From contig OZ245995.1 of NCBI GenBank assembly GCA_965230185.1, positions 3,906,001-3,970,000 of the forward strand: DNA of 64,000 bases. Direction: 5' to 3'. A program made the position numbers and the translations under genes. The notes beneath the pieces were generated by a model. The model ran no database searches and was not told the origin of the DNA. It saw only the letters and a program-made list of their open reading frames with translations. Within the stretch, counting starts at the first letter, position 1, and the number at the start of each line of letters is the position of its first letter. The stretch comes from Motiliproteus sp965230185. Its GTDB lineage: Bacteria > Pseudomonadota > Gammaproteobacteria > Pseudomonadales > Balneatricaceae. Of the stretch, positions 9,039 to 18,304 are shown piece by piece.

Positions 9039-9782
9039 ATGCCGGGGAATCTCCGGAAACTGATCTTATTACCCATTCTGATCGTTGCTTCAACGGCCCT
9101 GTCCGGTATGACATGGGCCGAAGATTATGAGGCCGAACGGGCGGCTCTGGTGCGGGAAGTCAGCCAGGACGTCCGGGAACTCAGCCAGGCACTGGGTCGC
9201 CGGTCACTCAGCCCGCAGGTGATGACAGCGCTGAAATCGGTTCCCCGACATCTTTTTGTACCTCCCCGCAGCCGCAGCCGCGCGTACCTGAACAGCCCCC
9301 TGTCTATCGGCTATGGCCAGACCGTTTCGCAGCCGCTGATCGTGGCGGTGATGACGGACCTGCTGGAACTGTCGGCCGGCGACCGGGTATTCGAACTGGG
9401 TACCGGCTCCGGCTATCAGGCAGCCGTACTTGCGGCACTTAATACCCGGGTCTACAGCATGGAGATCATTGCGCCACTGGGACTGGCGGCCCGCGACAGG
9501 CTGCAGCAACTGGGCTATGACGGCGTCGAGGTGAAAATCGGCGACGGCTATAACGGCTGGCCGGCAGCTGGCCCCTTTGACGGCATTATCGTCACCGCCG
9601 CCGGTGATCACGTGCCGCCACCGCTGATCCGCCAGCTGAAACCGGGTGGACGAATGGTGTTGCCGGTCGGTGGCCGCTTCTTCGCCCAGCAGCTGATCGT
9701 TATCCACAAGCAGGAGGACGGTTCCCTGACAACCCGCAAGATACTGCCGGTCGCCTTTGTCCCCCTGACCGGTGGGCACTAG
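9039..9782 (+). CDS. Protein-L-isoaspartate O-methyltransferase family, with export signal
   Basis: A 247-residue PCMT-family methyltransferase that repairs isoaspartyl residues using S-adenosylmethionine. The SAM motif ELGTGSGYQAA (near 127-137), the VPRHLFVPP block (67-75) and PFDGIIVTAA (178-187) are intact. Unusually, residues 1-27 look like a signal peptide (LRKLILLPILIVASTALSG, then Ala before EDYE), which cytosolic Pcm lacks. It is followed after 14 bases by a membrane protein with a spermidine-synthase-like domain, so the two probably form one unit. Whether the enzyme is really exported, where SAM is not expected, is open. Confidence 0.85.
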   Translation: MPGNLRKLILLPILIVASTALSGMTWAEDYEAERAALVREVSQDVRELSQALGRRSLSPQVMTALKSVPRHLFVPPRSRSRAYLNSPLSIGYGQTVSQPLIVAVMTDLLELSAGDRVFELGTGSGYQAAVLAALNTRVYSMEIIAPLGLAARDRLQQLGYDGVEVKIGDGYNGWPAAGPFDGIIVTAAGDHVPPPLIRQLKPGGRMVLPVGGRFFAQQLIVIHKQEDGSLTTRKILPVAFVPLTGGH

Positions 9783-9796
9783 CAGGCAACGGCAGC

Positions 9797-12238
9797 ATGG
9801 CTCCGCCCGCCTCCGCCCTCAGGCCACCCTGGCTGGCGGTCGCGATGATTTCAGCCGCCGGTCTGGGCTATGAACTGCTGCTGACCAGGCTGCTTTCTGA
9901 GATCCACTGGCATCATCTGGTCAGCGTTGTGATCAGCCTGGCGCTGCTGGGGTTCGGTGCCAGCGGAACCTTTCTGACCCTGTTTCGCAACTGGCTGCTG
10001 GCCCGTTTTGTCCGGGCCTTTACTGCCAGTGCCCTGCTGTTCGCGATCACCTCTGTGGCGGGGTTCTATCTGGCCCGCAGCATTCCGCTCAACCCACTGG
10101 ATATGGCCTGGAACAGCCGCCAGCTGCTGTATCTGGCCGCTGTTTACCTGCTGCTGGCACTTCCTTTTTTCGCCGTGGCCAACTGTATCGGTCTGGCACT
10201 GGGGCGGTTTCCCACCCGGATCGATCGCCTTTACGCCACCGACCTGATCGGCGCGGGCGCCGGCACAGGACTGCTGCTGTTACTGCTGTCGCTGGCCTCT
10301 CCGGATCAGATACTGCTGGTGCTGGCCATTACCGGCGCCTTTGCCGCTGTCATCGGCAATCTGCAGGCCAGCCCGGGTCGCCCTCATCTGACTGTCGGCT
10401 CGGCACTGCTGCTGACCGCTGCCCTGCTGCTGATGCCGGATCACTGGCGCCATGCGGTTCCGGCCGACTATAAGGATCTGCACCAGGCCCTGGCCACCCG
10501 GGGAGCCGAGGTCACCCGACAGCTGAGCAATCCCCTCGGCACTCTCACCCGGGTGGACAACGTCGATATACCCTTTCGCTACGCCCCCGGCCTCAGCCTG
10601 GTCGCTCCTGAATCACCGCCCCCTCAGTCGGCGCTCTTTGTTAACGGTGATTTCCACAGCGTTACGCAGCCCCCCGACGGAGCCCGCGAATATCTGTTCC
10701 ACCTCAGCTCCGCGCTCGCCTGGTCACTGCTGGATTCCCCCCGGGTACTGCTGCTCGGCGCCGATCAGCCGGCTGTGCTTCAGGCCCTGGCGATGGGGGC
10801 CGCGCGGCTGGACATCACCGAAGAGAACCCGCTGCTGGCGGAACTGCTGCTATCACTGCCCGACATTCGGGGGCGGACAGCGGAGACCATCTCCGAGGAC
10901 AGTACCGGCAGCATGGTCCTGCATCTCGCCACCAACCGTGGTTTCACGGCCCGGACAACGGCTTCCTGGGACCTGATACAACTTGGCGGCGGTCCCGGCC
11001 AGAGCGCCGGTCTGAATGCCCGCCAGGAGAACTACCGTTATACCCTGGAGGCCTTCGTCAGCTACCTGCAACGGCTGACAGCGGATGGACTGATCAGCAT
11101 TACCCGAGGGCTTCGTCTGCCCCCCAGGGACAGTCTGAAACTGACCGCTACCGCCATCGCCGCGCTCAGGCAACTGGGAGTTTCCCGCCCGGCCCAGCAC
11201 CTGGCACTGATCCGCAGCTGGAACACCACAACGCTGCTGATCTCCCGCTCCCCCCTCAGCGACAAACAACTTCGGAAAATACGCGACTTCAGCCGGCAGC
11301 GGCTGTTCGACCTGAGTTATCTGCCGGACCTTAAACACCGGGAGCTGAATCGCTACAACCAGTTGCAACGACCCTACTTTTATCTGGGTGTCAGCGCCCT
11401 GCTGGAGCGGGGTGACGCTTTTATCCATAACTACCGTTTCAATATTCGCCCTGCCAGCGATGATCGCCCCTATTTCCACCGCTTCAGTCGCCTCGGCGAC
11501 ATCCCGGAACTCTTGCACCAGCCCGCCGACAGCGGCCTGGCCCATCTTGACTGGGGTGTCCTGCTGCTGATGGCCACCCTGCTGCTGGCGCTGATCAGCA
11601 GTCTGCTGCTGATCCTGCTGCCGTTGTGGTGGAGAAACGTCCGGGGAGCGCCGGCCGCCAGCGTTGCCCCGGTACGGATTCTGCTCTACTTTTCCGCCAT
11701 TGGTCTGGCTTTTCTGTTTATTGAAATTGCATCGATTCAGCGCTTTCAGCTCTATCTGGGACAACCGGTCTACGCGATTGCGGTGGTGCTGGGGGGCTTT
11801 CTGGTTTTTGCCGGAGCCGGCAGCTATCTGTCCGGAAAACTGGCCGCACAACAGGGCTTGCGCCGGCTGGCACTGATTACCGGTGGACTGGTTCTGGCCA
11901 CCTTCGCCCTCTTTATCACCCAGCAACCGTCACTGCTCGGGATCCTGGCCCCGCTGCCGTTCACTGTTCGGGTACTGGCCTGTCTGCTGCTGATCGCACC
12001 GCCGGCGATCGCCATGGGCATGCCCTTCCCGCTGGGTTTACAGCGCCTGAGCCGGCAAGCACCGGAACTGCAGCCCTGGGCCTGGGGTATCAATGGCTGC
12101 GCCTCGGTGGTCAGCGCAGTCCTCGCGCCGTTGCTGGCGATGGAGATCGGATATCGGGGCGTACTGGTGCTGGCGGGAACCCTCTATCTGCTGGCCTGTT
12201 TCAGTTTTCCGGTGGCTTCTGAGCGGCAATCCCACTGA
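9797..12238 (+). CDS. Polytopic membrane protein with spermidine-synthase-like central domain
   Basis: An 813-residue protein in three parts: about six N-terminal membrane helices (residues ~12-230), a soluble Rossmann-like region (~280-560) and about six C-terminal helices (~590-805). The middle resembles large membrane-fused spermidine synthase homologues (LLLGADQPAVLQALAMGAAR where SpeE has its GGGDG loop; ENYRYTLEAFVSYLQRL; DDRPYFHRF). The canonical GGGDG is absent, so polyamine synthesis is doubtful. The start is 14 bases after the exported PCMT-type methyltransferase gene. A transport, flippase or modification role is possible. No signal for regulation was seen. Confidence 0.75.
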   Translation: MAPPASALRPPWLAVAMISAAGLGYELLLTRLLSEIHWHHLVSVVISLALLGFGASGTFLTLFRNWLLARFVRAFTASALLFAITSVAGFYLARSIPLNPLDMAWNSRQLLYLAAVYLLLALPFFAVANCIGLALGRFPTRIDRLYATDLIGAGAGTGLLLLLLSLASPDQILLVLAITGAFAAVIGNLQASPGRPHLTVGSALLLTAALLLMPDHWRHAVPADYKDLHQALATRGAEVTRQLSNPLGTLTRVDNVDIPFRYAPGLSLVAPESPPPQSALFVNGDFHSVTQPPDGAREYLFHLSSALAWSLLDSPRVLLLGADQPAVLQALAMGAARLDITEENPLLAELLLSLPDIRGRTAETISEDSTGSMVLHLATNRGFTARTTASWDLIQLGGGPGQSAGLNARQENYRYTLEAFVSYLQRLTADGLISITRGLRLPPRDSLKLTATAIAALRQLGVSRPAQHLALIRSWNTTTLLISRSPLSDKQLRKIRDFSRQRLFDLSYLPDLKHRELNRYNQLQRPYFYLGVSALLERGDAFIHNYRFNIRPASDDRPYFHRFSRLGDIPELLHQPADSGLAHLDWGVLLLMATLLLALISSLLLILLPLWWRNVRGAPAASVAPVRILLYFSAIGLAFLFIEIASIQRFQLYLGQPVYAIAVVLGGFLVFAGAGSYLSGKLAAQQGLRRLALITGGLVLATFALFITQQPSLLGILAPLPFTVRVLACLLLIAPPAIAMGMPFPLGLQRLSRQAPELQPWAWGINGCASVVSAVLAPLLAMEIGYRGVLVLAGTLYLLACFSFPVASERQSH

Positions 12239-12344
12239 CTAAACCTGACGGCAGAGATCAGCTCAGCACGGCTCCCCCTCCAGAGAACCCGCAAAGGGCG
12301 TCAGCCGAAGAAGTAACGCAGGGATAGTCCGGACATTAATAACC

Positions 12345-12380
12345 AAAAAAGCCACTTTCGCCTGAGGTGACGAAAGTGGC
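12345..12380 (-). terminator. Intrinsic terminator of the tctCBA operon
   Basis: A perfect 10-bp stem (GCCACTTTCG / CGAAAGTGGC, 12351-12380) with a 10-base loop. On the minus strand a run of six Ts (12345-12350) follows. It sits about 60 bases beyond the tctA stop. Confidence 0.92.
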
Positions 12381-12438
12381 AAACGGCTGACAACAGCGAG
12401 TTTCAGACCGGCTGGTTAGTCCGTTCCGGCGTTCTGTC

Positions 12439-13980
12439 TCAGCCTTCCCCTTCAGAAACCGCGGCGTCGCTGCTGTCGATCGTTGACCTGCGGCTCCGTA
12501 ACCGGCTCAGCAGCGGCAATACCAGCACGATCGCGGCAATCAGCATGATGCTCAGGGTCATCGGTCGTTCCCACAGGAAGGCGAAACTACCATCGCTCAG
12601 CACCAGCGCCCGGCTGAGATTCTGCTCCATGATGCCACCGAGGATATAACCCAACAGCATCGGTGCCATGGGAAACTCCAGCAATTTGAGGAAGATCGCA
12701 GCCACGGTGATAAACACCATCATATGGATATCAAAGCTGTTGAAGCTGACCAGATAGACCCCGGTGATCGAGAAGAACAGAATCAGCGGAATCAGAATCG
12801 GCCGGGGAATCACCAGCAGCCTGGAGATATAGGGAATCAGCGGCAGGTTGAGGATCAGCAGCACCATGTTGCCGAAGTACATGGAGATGATCACCGACCA
12901 GAACACATCCGGATTATCCACAAACAGCCGCGGTCCCGGCTGAATACCGTAGGCGATCAGTGCACCCAGCATGATGGCGGTGGTGCCGGACCCCGGAATG
13001 CCCAGGGTCAGCAGCGGTACGAAGGACCCGGTGGAAGCGGCGTTATTGGCCGATTCCGGTGCCGCCAGTCCCCTCAGTGCCCCTTTGCCGAACTTCAGTT
13101 TCTCCTTCGCCGAAGCCAGGTTGCGCTCAAGTCCATAGGCCAGAAACGAGGCGATGGTGGCGCCGGCCCCCGGCAGCACGCCCACCAGGAAACCGAACAG
13201 TGACGAGCGACCGACGGTGGGCGCGATCTCGCGGACCTCCTCCCGACTCAGCTTCATGCTGCCCAGTGAGGCCATGTCCATCTGTGGCTCCTTCTCCCGA
13301 TGTTGTCCCCGCAGCACCGTCATAATCACTTCGGTCAGGGCAAAGGTGGCCATGGCCAGCAGCAGAAAGCTGACGCCGTCGATCAGATCGACACTGCCGA
13401 AGGTAAAGCGGGGCGTACCGGACATCACGTCGGTACCGACGGTGGCGATCATCAGCCCGAACACGGTCATGATCAGCGCCTTCAGCACCTGGCCCTTACC
13501 GGAGAAAGCCGCCACCGCGGTCAGGCCCAGCACCATCAGGGCGAAGTAGTCGCCGGACTGAAAACTCAGTGACACCGAGGCCAGCGCCGGCGCGGCGAAC
13601 AGCAGAATGATTGCGCCGATGGTACCTCCGGTAAAGGAGGAGTAGGCCGCCAGCGCCAGCGCCTTGCCCGCCTGCTTCTGCTGGGCCAGCGGATAACCGT
13701 CAAAGGCGGTCACCACGGTACTGGCACAGCCCGGTGCATTGATCAGGATCGACGAGGTGGAGCCGCCGAAGACCGCGCCGTAATAAACGCCGGCCATCAG
13801 GATAATGCCGGAAGCGGGATCGAGTCCGTAGGTGATGGGAATCATCAGTGCCACGGCGGAGATGGGACCCAGTCCCGGCAGCATACCGATAAAGGTACCG
13901 GCAAAGCAGCCCACCACGACCATCATCAGATTGAAGGGCATCACCGCCGTGCTCAGCCCGGTAAAAATTCCGTCTAACAT
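12439..13980 (-). CDS. tctA: Tripartite tricarboxylate transporter, large permease TctA
   Basis: A 513-residue inner-membrane permease of the TTT family with about a dozen helices. It carries family signatures such as GLGPISAVALMIP, the TPASG-like GLDPASGIILMAGVYYGA, and the repeat-half block GVLPGAGATIASFLAYGLE. The length is normal for TctA. It is the last gene of tctCBA, 4 bases after tctB, and ends at a strong terminator. Together with TctB and the binding protein it imports tricarboxylates or related carboxylates using an ion gradient. The substrate is set by TctC and cannot be read here. Confidence 0.95.
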   Translation of the reverse strand: MLDGIFTGLSTAVMPFNLMMVVVGCFAGTFIGMLPGLGPISAVALMIPITYGLDPASGIILMAGVYYGAVFGGSTSSILINAPGCASTVVTAFDGYPLAQQKQAGKALALAAYSSFTGGTIGAIILLFAAPALASVSLSFQSGDYFALMVLGLTAVAAFSGKGQVLKALIMTVFGLMIATVGTDVMSGTPRFTFGSVDLIDGVSFLLLAMATFALTEVIMTVLRGQHREKEPQMDMASLGSMKLSREEVREIAPTVGRSSLFGFLVGVLPGAGATIASFLAYGLERNLASAKEKLKFGKGALRGLAAPESANNAASTGSFVPLLTLGIPGSGTTAIMLGALIAYGIQPGPRLFVDNPDVFWSVIISMYFGNMVLLILNLPLIPYISRLLVIPRPILIPLILFFSITGVYLVSFNSFDIHMMVFITVAAIFLKLLEFPMAPMLLGYILGGIMEQNLSRALVLSDGSFAFLWERPMTLSIMLIAAIVLVLPLLSRLRSRRSTIDSSDAAVSEGEG

Positions 13981-13984
13981 GGGA

Positions 13985-14458
13985 TCAGCCTCCGAAAAAC
14001 GTAGTTAACAGACGTCCCGGCGCCAGATAGATATCCAGCAGCTGTGACAGCACAAACCAGATGCCCACCGCAAAGGGCACAGAAGCCAGCAGCAGCGTAC
14101 GAATCCGACGCTCTCCCAGCAGCCAGTAGCCGGCGATCAGGAAAAAGGCGGTCGCCAGCAGAAAACCCAGCCACTCCAGCGCCAGTGCAAACAGCACCAC
14201 CAGCACCAGCAGCTGCGCCACCAGCACAAAATCATAGCCGCTCAGTGACAGTCGCCGACCGGGGTCTGCCTTCGCGGTGATCAGCATCGCCACCGACAGC
14301 AGTCCGCCCAGCAGCGCCAGCGCGTCAGGAATTGTGCGGGCATTAAAGGGTTCAAATTCATCACCGGGCAGCATCTGAATCTGCCCGGCGTAGTAACCGT
14401 AGGCAACGGACAGGCACAGAAAGACCAGCCCACCGATATGGTCCTTAGTAAGTATCAT
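13985..14458 (-). CDS. tctB: Tripartite tricarboxylate transporter, small permease TctB
   Basis: A 157-residue protein with four hydrophobic segments, typical of TctB, the small and poorly conserved membrane subunit of TTT transporters. It lies between tctC and tctA on the same strand with a 4-base gap to tctA. The start (MILTKDHIGGLVFLCLSVAYG) is the usual TctB opening. A gap of about 100 bases separates it from tctC, which is common because the binding protein is often made in excess. Confidence 0.9.
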   Translation of the reverse strand: MILTKDHIGGLVFLCLSVAYGYYAGQIQMLPGDEFEPFNARTIPDALALLGGLLSVAMLITAKADPGRRLSLSGYDFVLVAQLLVLVVLFALALEWLGFLLATAFFLIAGYWLLGERRIRTLLLASVPFAVGIWFVLSQLLDIYLAPGRLLTTFFGG

Positions 14459-14561
14459 GGGATTATCCTCCGACGGGCGACAGCCGCGCCTTGCGGGAGA
14501 GGCTCCGGAGTGTGCGCAGGGCGTTTCCGGAGCCGACAGAAGAGAATGCAGTGGCGAAGAT

Positions 14562-15545
14562 TTACTTCAGAAAGCCCAGCTCACGCATCAGATCACCCAC
14601 CTCTTTTTCCTGCTGCTCCAGAAAAGAGACAAACTGGTCGCGGGGCTTAAAGATCTCGGTCCAGCCATTACGGTCACGAACAGTCTGCCACTCGGCGGTG
14701 GTGTACATCTTCTCCAGTATGGCGGCGTATTCAGCAGCGTCATCATCACTGAGACCCGGTGCACCGAAGAAGCCACGCCAGTTAACGAAACTGATGTCGT
14801 AGCCCAGCTCCTTCAGGGTTGGTACCTCCGGTGCTGCGCCGGAGCGCTTGTCACCGGTCATCACCAGAATGCGAACCTCACCGGCCTGGGCCAGCGTCAG
14901 GGCCTCGCTGAAACCAGTGGAGAGGATCTGGGTCTCACCGGACAGCAGTCCGGCCATCGCCTTACCGCCGGCGTCATAGGGCACGTACTTAACCCGCCTC
15001 GGGTCGCCACCAGCCGCCTTAAAGGCCATCGCCGCCACCAGATGGTCCATACTGCCGCGGGCAGAGCCACCGGCAATCTTTACCGAGCGGGGATTGTTGC
15101 GGTAATCCTCCACCACTTCTGTAAAGCTGGTGTATTTCGAGTCCTGACGAACCACGAAAGCCCCGAAGTCACCGATGGTGGCGGCAATCGGAGTCAGATC
15201 GCGGAACGACTGGGGAAACACTTTTGACAGCGAGCGGATCACGATTGGAGTGGAGTTGACCATCAGGGTATCGCCCGCCTGGTCCGCGGTCTCGATCAGA
15301 TGGGCAATGGCCTTGCCGCCACCACCGCCGGACATGTTTTCGTAGGAGACAATGCGTACCAGGCCGGATTTAGTGAGCGCTTCGCCGGTACCGCGGGCGG
15401 TACCGTCCCAGCCACCGCCGGCACCGCCGGGAATCAGGAAATGAACGGTATCGACGCTGGCCTGAACCATACCGGTTCCGAGACAGGAGGCCATGGCTGC
15501 GGCCATCAGCGTGGAACGTTTAGCGGACAGAAATCGGGAGAACAT
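14562..15545 (-). CDS. tctC: Tripartite tricarboxylate transporter binding protein TctC (Bug family)
   Basis: A 327-residue periplasmic binding protein with a signal peptide (ending near MVQA|SVDT). The Bug-family blocks are present: HFLIPGGAGGGWDGTARG near the N-terminus, then a block around GSARGSMDHLVAAMAFKAAG. It delivers substrate to TctAB. It is the first gene of the tctCBA operon. The 237-base region upstream is AT-rich and shared with the divergent sensor-kinase gene, so carboxylate-induced expression through that two-component system is likely. Confidence 0.93.
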   Translation of the reverse strand: MFSRFLSAKRSTLMAAAMASCLGTGMVQASVDTVHFLIPGGAGGGWDGTARGTGEALTKSGLVRIVSYENMSGGGGGKAIAHLIETADQAGDTLMVNSTPIVIRSLSKVFPQSFRDLTPIAATIGDFGAFVVRQDSKYTSFTEVVEDYRNNPRSVKIAGGSARGSMDHLVAAMAFKAAGGDPRRVKYVPYDAGGKAMAGLLSGETQILSTGFSEALTLAQAGEVRILVMTGDKRSGAAPEVPTLKELGYDISFVNWRGFFGAPGLSDDDAAEYAAILEKMYTTAEWQTVRDRNGWTEIFKPRDQFVSFLEQQEKEVGDLMRELGFLK

Positions 15546-15782
15546 AGGGACTTCCTCATCGTGATTTTTATAGTGGTTTTGCTGTAGTTCCAGCCTATGT
15601 TTTTGACACCACCATTAAAAGCTTATGAATTTAAAGGCTTTTTAGAACTTATTGTGCATTTTGTTCATAATGTTCACGGGTATTCGACGACGGCATCCGC
15701 TACCATGCAGATGAAGGCTGTAAAGTCGGAACCTGAACCTCGAACCCTGAGCCGAACCGGAAAAATAAGAAACTGACCGCCT

Positions 15783-17423
15783 ATGAAGCTGTCGCTGCGT
15801 CGTCTGAAACTGAAAAGCCGGATGGTCCTGATTCTCGGACTGGTTGCCCTGCTGCAGACCGGCTTTATCGGTATTTTCGCCCTGCAGTTCCTCAATCACT
15901 CGCTGGACGAACAGGTGGGCCAGCGGGCCCTGCATGTCGCCACCACGATTGCCGCCATGCCGGAGGTTGTCAAAGCCGCTGTCGCCCGTGATTCCGCCAC
16001 CTTGCAGCCGCTCAGCCTGACGCTGGCCAGTCGGACCGGTGCTCACTTCGTGGTGATCGGCGACCGCGATGGTATCCGCCTGGCCCATCCGGCCAGTGCC
16101 CGGCTCGGTAAGCCCATGCATGACGATGAGGGCGATTACAACGAACAGGCACTGGTCTACGGCAAGCCCTATATTCAGACCGCCATCGGCAGTCTCGGCG
16201 CCTCGGTGCGGGGTAAAGCACCGATCTTTGATATCGCCGGCGAGCAGGTGGTCGGTATCGTCTCGGTGGGCTTTTCGCTGGCGGCGGTGGACCAGATCAT
16301 CGCCGGCTACCGCAACACCCTGGTGACCGTTATCGCCCTCTCCTTTCTGTTCAGCGTAATCATCGCCCTCTGGTTTGCCGGCCACTTTAAGAAGGCGATC
16401 TTCGGACTGGAACCGGAGCAGATCGGCCGGCTGTTCGAAGAACGTAACGCCACCCTGGAGTCGGTTCGCGAAGGCATCATCGCCATAAATGCCGAAGGAC
16501 GAATCACCACCTTTAACCGTACCGCCATCGAGACCCTGGGACTGTCGCCGGAGACCCGGCTGACCGGTCGGGCCATCGACGAGGTGTTGCCTGACAACCG
16601 CATGCTGGAGGTATTGAAAACCGGCGAGCCGCAGTTCGATCAGGAGGTCTGGCTGGCCGATCGCAACCTGATCGTCAATCGCCTGCCGCTGAAACAGGGT
16701 GACCAGGTTACCGGTGCAGTTTCCAGCTTTCGCCGTAAGGATGAACTGGATCTGGTCAGCCGCAGGCTGACCCGCATTCGTCAGTACGCCGACAGCCTGC
16801 GCAGCCAGTCCCACGAATACTCCAACAAGCTGCACACCATCGCCGGACTGATCGAGATCGGCGCCACCGACGAGGCGCTGGCGCTGATTGGTCAGGAAAC
16901 CCGCAGCCACCAGGCGCTGATCCAGCTGCTGCTGGAAGCGGTTCCCGATCCGCTGCTGGCCGGTTGTCTGATGGGAAAATACAATCGTGCCCGGGAACTG
17001 GGGCTGGATCTGGTGATCGATCCGGACAGCCATATGGCGGAACTGCCGGACCGTCTGCCCCGGGACCAGCTGGTCAGCATCCTCGGCAATCTGCTGGATA
17101 ATGCGATGGAAGCGACGCTGAGCCATCATGGCAACGGCGGCCGGGTGCAGCTGTCGATGACCGATCTCGGCAACGACCTGATATTTGAAGTGGAGGACCA
17201 GGGGCCCGGTATTCCGGAGGAATGGCAGCAGCGGATCTTCGAGAAAGGCGTGACCAGTAAGTCCGACAAGGGTCACGGTCTTGGGTTGCATCTGGTGCAG
17301 ACTCTGCTGCACCGGCTCGGCGGCACCATCACTGTCGAGCCGGGTGAAGATGGCGGTAGTCGCTTTACCGTCTATATACCTAAACAGGGGCAGGCGGACC
17401 TGCACCAGCCCATGCACCAATGA
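15783..17423 (+). CDS. CitA/DcuS-type sensor histidine kinase
   Basis: A 546-residue membrane sensor kinase. Two membrane helices (~15-36 and ~178-200) flank a periplasmic sensing domain of the sCache/CitA type (HFVVIGDRDGIRLAHP...). A PAS domain follows (~220-315), then a SpoB-like phosphoacceptor helix with His344 (SQSHEYSNKLHTIAGLIEIG) and an HATPase domain with N-box LGNLLDNAMEA, DQGPGIP and GHGLGLH. It detects an extracellular carboxylate and phosphorylates the response regulator encoded 33 bases downstream. It is divergent from tctCBA, its probable target. TctE-type kinases are the more usual partners of TctABC, so a CitA-type partner is worth noting. Confidence 0.93.
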   Translation: MKLSLRRLKLKSRMVLILGLVALLQTGFIGIFALQFLNHSLDEQVGQRALHVATTIAAMPEVVKAAVARDSATLQPLSLTLASRTGAHFVVIGDRDGIRLAHPASARLGKPMHDDEGDYNEQALVYGKPYIQTAIGSLGASVRGKAPIFDIAGEQVVGIVSVGFSLAAVDQIIAGYRNTLVTVIALSFLFSVIIALWFAGHFKKAIFGLEPEQIGRLFEERNATLESVREGIIAINAEGRITTFNRTAIETLGLSPETRLTGRAIDEVLPDNRMLEVLKTGEPQFDQEVWLADRNLIVNRLPLKQGDQVTGAVSSFRRKDELDLVSRRLTRIRQYADSLRSQSHEYSNKLHTIAGLIEIGATDEALALIGQETRSHQALIQLLLEAVPDPLLAGCLMGKYNRARELGLDLVIDPDSHMAELPDRLPRDQLVSILGNLLDNAMEATLSHHGNGGRVQLSMTDLGNDLIFEVEDQGPGIPEEWQQRIFEKGVTSKSDKGHGLGLHLVQTLLHRLGGTITVEPGEDGGSRFTVYIPKQGQADLHQPMHQ

Positions 17424-17456
17424 GCCAGCGAGTATCAGGCCCGGGATACAGAAACC

Positions 17457-18161
17457 ATGAGTCAGACTATCCGTGTTGTTATCGCCGAGGATGACCCTCA
17501 GATTGCTGAGATCCAACAGCGTTTTGTCGAACGTATCGATGGTTTCGAACTGGTGGGGATCGCTCATGGGCTGACCGAGGCCGAGGATCTGGTGGAGGTG
17601 CTGAGACCCGAGCTGCTGTTACTGGATATTCAGTTTCCCACCGGCACCGGCCTCGACCTGCTGCGCACTCTGCGCGCCCGCAACAGCTCCACCGATGTCA
17701 TTCTGATCACCGCCGCCCGGGAAGTGGACCCCCTCAGAGAGGCACTCCGGGGCGGTGTTTTCGACTATATTCTGAAACCACTGGTGTTTGAGCGACTGCA
17801 GGAGGCCCTGCAACGTTATGGCGCTCACCTGCAGAAACTGCACGCCATGGAGTCGCTGGCCCAGACTGACGTCGACAACCTGCTACCCCGTGGCAGTCAG
17901 AGCAGTGCAGCTACCGAGCCCGCGCCCCAGCGACTGCCGAAAGGCGTCGATGCCCTGACGCTGGACAATGTCCGCGCGGTCATCCAACAGCATCCGGAAC
18001 CCCTGAACGCCGAACAGGTGGGTGAACAGATCGGCGCCAGCCGCACCACCGCCCGCCGCTATCTGGAATATCTGGTCAGCGCCGGCGAACTGCAGGCCCA
18101 GGTCTCCTATGGCAGCGTCGGCCGGCCGGAACGCCGTTATCAGAGTACGCCGGCCCAGTGA
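17457..18161 (+). CDS. CitB/DcuR-type response regulator
   Basis: A 234-residue two-domain regulator. The receiver has the acidic pair EDD (11-13), phosphoacceptor Asp57 (LLLLDIQFPTG), a conserved Thr in LITAAREV and Lys in DYILKPL. A linker near 130-160 leads to a C-terminal winged HTH (NAEQVGEQIGASRTTARRYL) of the CitB/DcuR class. It is encoded just after the cognate sensor kinase and is expected to activate the divergent tctCBA operon. Confidence 0.93.
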   Translation: MSQTIRVVIAEDDPQIAEIQQRFVERIDGFELVGIAHGLTEAEDLVEVLRPELLLLDIQFPTGTGLDLLRTLRARNSSTDVILITAAREVDPLREALRGGVFDYILKPLVFERLQEALQRYGAHLQKLHAMESLAQTDVDNLLPRGSQSSAATEPAPQRLPKGVDALTLDNVRAVIQQHPEPLNAEQVGEQIGASRTTARRYLEYLVSAGELQAQVSYGSVGRPERRYQSTPAQ

Positions 18162-18304
18162 CCGGAATCACCGACTCCAACTCCGGTTGCGACATGAAAC
18201 TGTCGACAGCCCGGCAATGCTGCTAATCTCCAGACAGAGCTTCAGTTGAGGCCTCAGTGCCACAGGAGGCTTCGCTAAGATGTACCCGAATGGAGTCGGT
18301 AGTT

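Noticed and set aside
15642..17567. A 641-codon open frame on the minus strand opposite the CitA-type kinase gene
   Set aside because: It lies entirely antisense to a clear histidine kinase gene, has low-complexity Gln/Gly/His-rich sequence without motifs, and is an effect of GC-rich codon use.
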